A stretch of 38,559 bases of DNA, taken from positions 1 to 38,559 of the forward strand of contig NW_022204817.1 in assembly GCF_008831285.2 (NCBI RefSeq), written 5' to 3'. Of this stretch, positions 34,571 through 38,559 are shown one piece after another. Every line of letters begins with the position of its first letter. Position 1 is the stretch's first letter. This DNA comes from Nymphaea colorata. Its lineage: Eukaryota > Streptophyta > Magnoliopsida > Nymphaeales > Nymphaeaceae. The notes beneath the pieces were generated by a model, which saw nothing but the letters and a program-made list of their open reading frames with translations, was not told the DNA's origin and did not search any database. Made by a program: the position numbers and the translations under genes.

Positions 34571-37233
34571 ATGATGTGGACAGACTTTCAAACATCCCTA
34601 CAAACAATCAAGGATGACAATGTAATGAAAACATATTTTCCTCCAAAGATAAAGATTCCAATTACCCCAAGTAGACATATATCAAATACGAAACCTTCAA
34701 TACAAGCTCTTTGGAAGGGGATATCAAAATTAACTTTCTAGATACTACACGTCTAAATCTATGATAAAGCAATCTTTTCGGCAAAACTATACAAACAATC
34801 ATTGGAGATCCGAAACTGTTCAAATAATTTAAACCTCCTTTCCTAAAACTGTCTCCAAGCAACTTTCTGAAGCAACGATCCTTGAACCAACTGTTATCTA
34901 ATCTCAGGATAACATCATGGCCATGATCCAACTTTTGGCAAACCTAAAACATAATCAGATGGGTATTCTCATGAACCACCAAATTTACATTAGATCTTAT
35001 CTCACCCGGATTTTGTGTTAAATTCAGAATAAAGATATACAATTTGGATCAAACATCTAATCTCGTGAGTTTGGTTTTAGATCAAGGATTCGAAACACAT
35101 GCCTAATATGATTTACTTCAAGCTTTGAATTTGAAGGTTGAACGTACGATCTAAATCACAAGCATAATTAAAACCAGGTTTAGAAGTTGGATTTGACTTT
35201 TCCATCACGTCTCTAGATCAGAGGTCTAATCTGATCTGGTTTAGATGTTGGAATTGGGCATTGAAAACAAGGCATTGATCAGAGGTCTAACCTGATCGGT
35301 TTTAGATGTTGGATTTCCGTTTTAGATTCAAGGTGAGGATCGAAGGTCAAATCTAATTTGGTCTAAATGTTGGACTTAGATTTGTGCAAAATCGGATTTC
35401 CTAATCCATCCCTTGCTATGATGTGGACAGACTTTCAAACATCCCAACAAACAATCAAGGAGGACATTGTAATGAAAACACATTTGTCTCCAGAGATAAA
35501 GATTCCAATTACCCGTGAAGGCATATATCAAATACCAAACCTTCAACACAAGCTCTTTGGATGGGGATATCAAAGTTAACTTTCTACCAACTGCATGTCG
35601 AAATCTTTGATAAACCAATCTTTCTGGCAAAACTATACAAACAATCTTTGATAAACCAATCTTTCTGGCAAAACTATACAAACAATCATTGGAGATCATA
35701 AATTGTACATATAATTTAAAGCTCCTTTCTTAAAACTGCCTCCAAGCAACTTTCTGAACCGGCGATCCTACAACCAACTTTTATCTAATCACATGATAAC
35801 ATCATAGCCATGATCCAACTTTTGGCTAACCTAAAAATAATCAGATCGGTATTCCCATGAACGACCAAATTTGCATTAGATCGTACACACGAATTGAGTT
35901 GGATCAGAGGTCTTATCTGACCCGCATTTGGTGTTGAATTCAGACTAGAGATATACAATTTGGATCAAACATCTAATCTGGCCTGGCATAGTTGGAGTTT
36001 GGTTTTAGATCAAGGATTCAAAACACAGGCCCAATGTGATTTGCTTCAAACTTTGAATTTGAAGGTCGAACATACGATCTGAATCACAAGCAAAATTAAA
36101 ATCTGGTTTAGAAGTTGGATTTGACTTTCGCGTCACGTCTCTAGATCAGAGGTCTAATCTGATCTGGTTGAGATGTTGGAATTGGGCATTGAAAACAAGG
36201 TTTCGATCAGAGGTCTAACCCGATCGGTTTTATATGTTGGATTTCTGTTTTAGATTCAAGGTGAGGATCGAAGGTCAAATCTAATTGGGACTAAATGTTG
36301 GACATAGATTTTGGGCAAAATAGGATTTACTAATCCATCCCTTGATATGATGTGGACAGACTTTCAAACATCCCAACAAACAATCAAGGATGACATTGTA
36401 ATGAAAACATATTTTCCTCCAAAGATAAATATTCCAATTACCCCAAGTAGACATATATCAAATACGAAACCTTCAATACAATCTCTTTGGATGGGGATAT
36501 CAAGATTAATTTCTACATACTACATGTCTAAATCTATGATAAACCAATCTTTTCGACAAACTATACAACAATCATTGGAGATCATAAATTGTACACATAA
36601 TTTAAAGATCCTTTCCTAAAACTGTCCCCAAGCAATTTTCTGAACCGGCGATCCGACAACCAACTTTTATCTAACCACAGGACAACAACATAGCCATGAT
36701 CCAACTTTTCGCGAACCTAAAAAATAATCAGATGGGTATTCCCATGAACGACCAAATTTGCATTAGATCGTACACGAATTGAGTTGGATCAGAGGTCTTA
36801 TCTGACCCGGATTTGGTGTTGAATTCAGATTAGAGATATACAATTTGGATCAAACATCTAATCTGGCCTGGCATAGTTGTTGGAGTTTGGTTTTAGATCA
36901 AGGATTCGAAACACAGGCCCAATGTGATTTGCTTCAAACTTTGAATTTGAAGGTCGAACATACGATCTGAATCACAAGCAAATTAAAATCTGGTTTAGAA
37001 GTTGGATTTGACTTTCGCGTCACGTCTCTAGATCAGAGGTCTAATCTGATATGGTTTGAGATGTTGGAACTGAGCATTGAAAACAAGATTTCGATCAGAG
37101 GTCTAACCCGATCGGTTTTATATGTTGGATTTCTGTTTTAGATTCAAGGTGAGGATCGAAGGTCAATCTAATTTGGTCAAAATATTGGACATAGATTTTG
37201 GGCAAAATAGGATTTACTAATCCATCCCTCGAT
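34571..37233. repeat. A-B-C higher-order repeat
   Basis: A 34571-35417 (847 bp), B 35418-36346 (929 bp), C 36347-37233 (887 bp). One-base deletions become frequent from about 36500 on. Confidence 0.9.
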
Positions 37234-38559
37234 ATGACGTGGACAGACTTTCAAACATCCCTACAAAACAATCAAGGATGACAATGTAATGAAACATATT
37301 TTCCTCCAAAGATAAAGATTCCAATTACCCAAGTAGACATATATCAAATACGAAACCTTCATACAAGCTCTTTGGAAGGGGATATCAAAATTAACTTTCT
37401 AGATACTACACGTCTAAATCTATGATAAACCAATCTTTTCGGCAAAACTATACAAACAATCATTGGAGATCCTAAACTGTTCATAATTTAAAGCTCTTTC
37501 CTAAAACTGTCTCCAAGCAACTTTCTGAAGCAACGATCTTGAACAACTTTATCTAATCACAGGATAACATCATGGCCATGATCCAACTTTTGGCAAACCT
37601 AAAAAATAATCAGATGGGTATTCTCATGAACCACCAAATTTACATTAGATCTTATCTCACCCGGATTTTGTGTTAAATTCAGAATAAAGATATACAATTT
37701 GGATCAAACATCTAATCTCGGCCTGGCATAGTTGTTGGAGTTTCGTTTTAGATCAAGGATTCGAAACACAGGCCCAATATGATTTCTTCAAACTTTGAAT
37801 TTGAAGGTCGAACATACGATCTGAATCACAAGCATAATTAAAATCTGGCTTAGAAGTTGGATTTTACTTTCGCGTCACGTATCTAGATCAGAGGTCAATC
37901 TGATCTGGTTGAGATGTTGGAACTGGGCATTGAAAACAAGGTTTCGATCAGAGGTCTAACCCGATCGGTTTATATGTTATTTCTGTTTTAGATTCAAGGT
38001 GAGGATCGAAGGTCAAATCTAATTTGGTCAAAATAGGATTTACTAATCCATCCCTCGATATGATGTGGACAGACTTTCAAACATCCCTACAAACAATCAA
38101 GGATGACAATGTAATGAAAACATATTTTCCTCCAAAGATAAAGATTCCATTACCCCAAGTACAATATATCAAATACGAAACTTCAATACAATCTCTTTGG
38201 ATGGGGATATCAAGATTAACTTTCTACATACTACATGTCTAAATCGATGATAAATAAATCTTTTCGACAAAACATACAAACAATCACTGGAGATCATAAA
38301 TTGTACACATAATTTAAAGATCCTTTCCTAAAACTGTCTGCAAGCAACTTTCTGAACCGGCGATCCGACAACCAACTTTTATCCATTATCCAACATTTCG
38401 CGAACCTAAAAAATAATCAGATGGTATTCCATGAACGACCAAATTGTGCATTAGATCGAACACGAATTGAGTTGGATCAGAGGTTATCTGACCCGGATTT
38501 GTTGTTGAATTCAGACTAGAGATATACAATTTGATCAAACATCGAATCTGGCCTGGCAT
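37234..38559. repeat. A*-D dimer, copy 3, cut by the window end
   Basis: A* (37234-38059, 826 bp) differs from the two earlier A* copies. It stays class A until about 37720 and then switches to C-type GCCTGGCATAG. D starts at 38060 and is incomplete. The CAAAATA deletion scar is present at 38029. Dozens of missing single bases are visible. Confidence 0.85.

Larger units (their letters stand above)
27603..37233. repeat. Second-order repeat unit, copy 2
   Basis: A*, D and three A-B-C trimers again, 9631 bp. The 46-bp shortfall against copy 1 is almost all explained by loss of one 41-bp unit in the B monomer at 30122, plus small deletions near 36500-37200. Confidence 0.83.
12811..38559. repeat. 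Long-monomer plant satellite array, right part
   Basis: This is the continuation of the same array after the insertion. Anchors lie at 13012, 13860, 15271, 16106, 17035, 17926, 18729, 19597, 20445, 21374, 22265, 23112, 24043, 24934, 25780, 26711, 27603, 28406, 29274, 30122, 31010, 31901, 32749, 33680, 34571, 35418, 36347, 37234 and 38060; those at 27603 and 37234 read ATGACGTGGACAG. Copies of the same class look very similar to one another, while different classes differ more. That is the signature of a higher-order repeat homogenised as a multimer. No gene, RNA gene or second mobile element is visible in these 25.7 kb. Confidence 0.95.

Noticed and set aside
35376-35699. Reverse-strand open frame of about 107 codons in the satellite
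   Set aside because: A one-base deletion relative to other B copies fuses shorter frames. There is no family resemblance, and no homologous frame of this length exists in sister monomers.
1-38559. CRISPR-like array
   Set aside because: Repeats are hundreds of bases long, directly adjacent and diverged by class. There are no short identical repeats with unique spacers.
12811-38559. Ribosomal intergenic spacer origin of the satellite
   Set aside because: I see no 18S, 25S or 5S sequence, no external spacer promoter-like sequence and no array boundary to support it.

Overview
This window is plant nuclear DNA, most likely from a flowering plant. It is almost entirely a long-monomer satellite array, interrupted once by a Ty1/copia LTR retrotransposon. 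The plant assignment rests on the copia element: initiator-Met tRNA primer site, plant-type gag-pol and short 275-bp LTRs. The array alone does not name a species. I see no host protein gene, no rRNA or tRNA gene, no CRISPR and nothing prokaryotic. The sequence alone cannot say whether the array is centromeric, pericentromeric or subtelomeric.

Layout. Positions 1-7762 and 12811-38559 are one AT-rich tandem array in a single orientation. Its monomers are about 0.80-0.93 kb and fall into diagnostic classes, counted here from the shared anchor ATGATGTGGACAG (ATGACGTGGACAG in two copies). Class A (about 848 bp) has CTCGAT before the anchor and ends its left half with CTAGATACTACACG. Class B (about 929 bp) has CTTGCT before the anchor and an internal 2x41-bp duplication. 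Class C (about 891 bp) has CTTGAT before the anchor and the pair TACTACATGTC. Class D is an A/C hybrid of 868 bp. The order across the window is A-B-C-C-C-C-A-B-C(with insertion)-A-B-C(truncated)-A-B-C-A*-D-A-B-C-A-B-C-A-B-C-A*-D-A-B-C-A-B'-C-A-B-C-A*-D(cut by the window end). The basic higher-order repeat is therefore an A-B-C trimer of about 2669 bp. From 17926 rightward it is organised into a larger unit of one A*-D dimer plus three A-B-C trimers, with periods of 9677 and 9631 bp. The right half of each monomer is itself built from diverged GATC-anchored subrepeats about 61 bp apart.

The insertion. A 5048-bp copia element (7763-12810) sits inside a class C monomer and is flanked by a perfect 5-bp target duplication (CAGAG). 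Its two 275-bp LTRs differ at one base, so it is young. Its gag-pol frame nevertheless carries a frameshift near the start of gag, an in-frame TGA inside the nucleocapsid zinc knuckle and an in-frame TAA in RNase H. The copy looks structurally complete but coding-defective. The protease, integrase (D, D35E) and reverse transcriptase (YVDD) signatures are intact.

I did not find a novel gene system. The noteworthy content is the nested satellite architecture, the recombinant monomers that record unequal exchange, and the young but already disabled retroelement used as a marker inside it. Several stretches (about 2590-5850 and 36500-38559) carry clusters of one-base deletions that look like residual long-read error.
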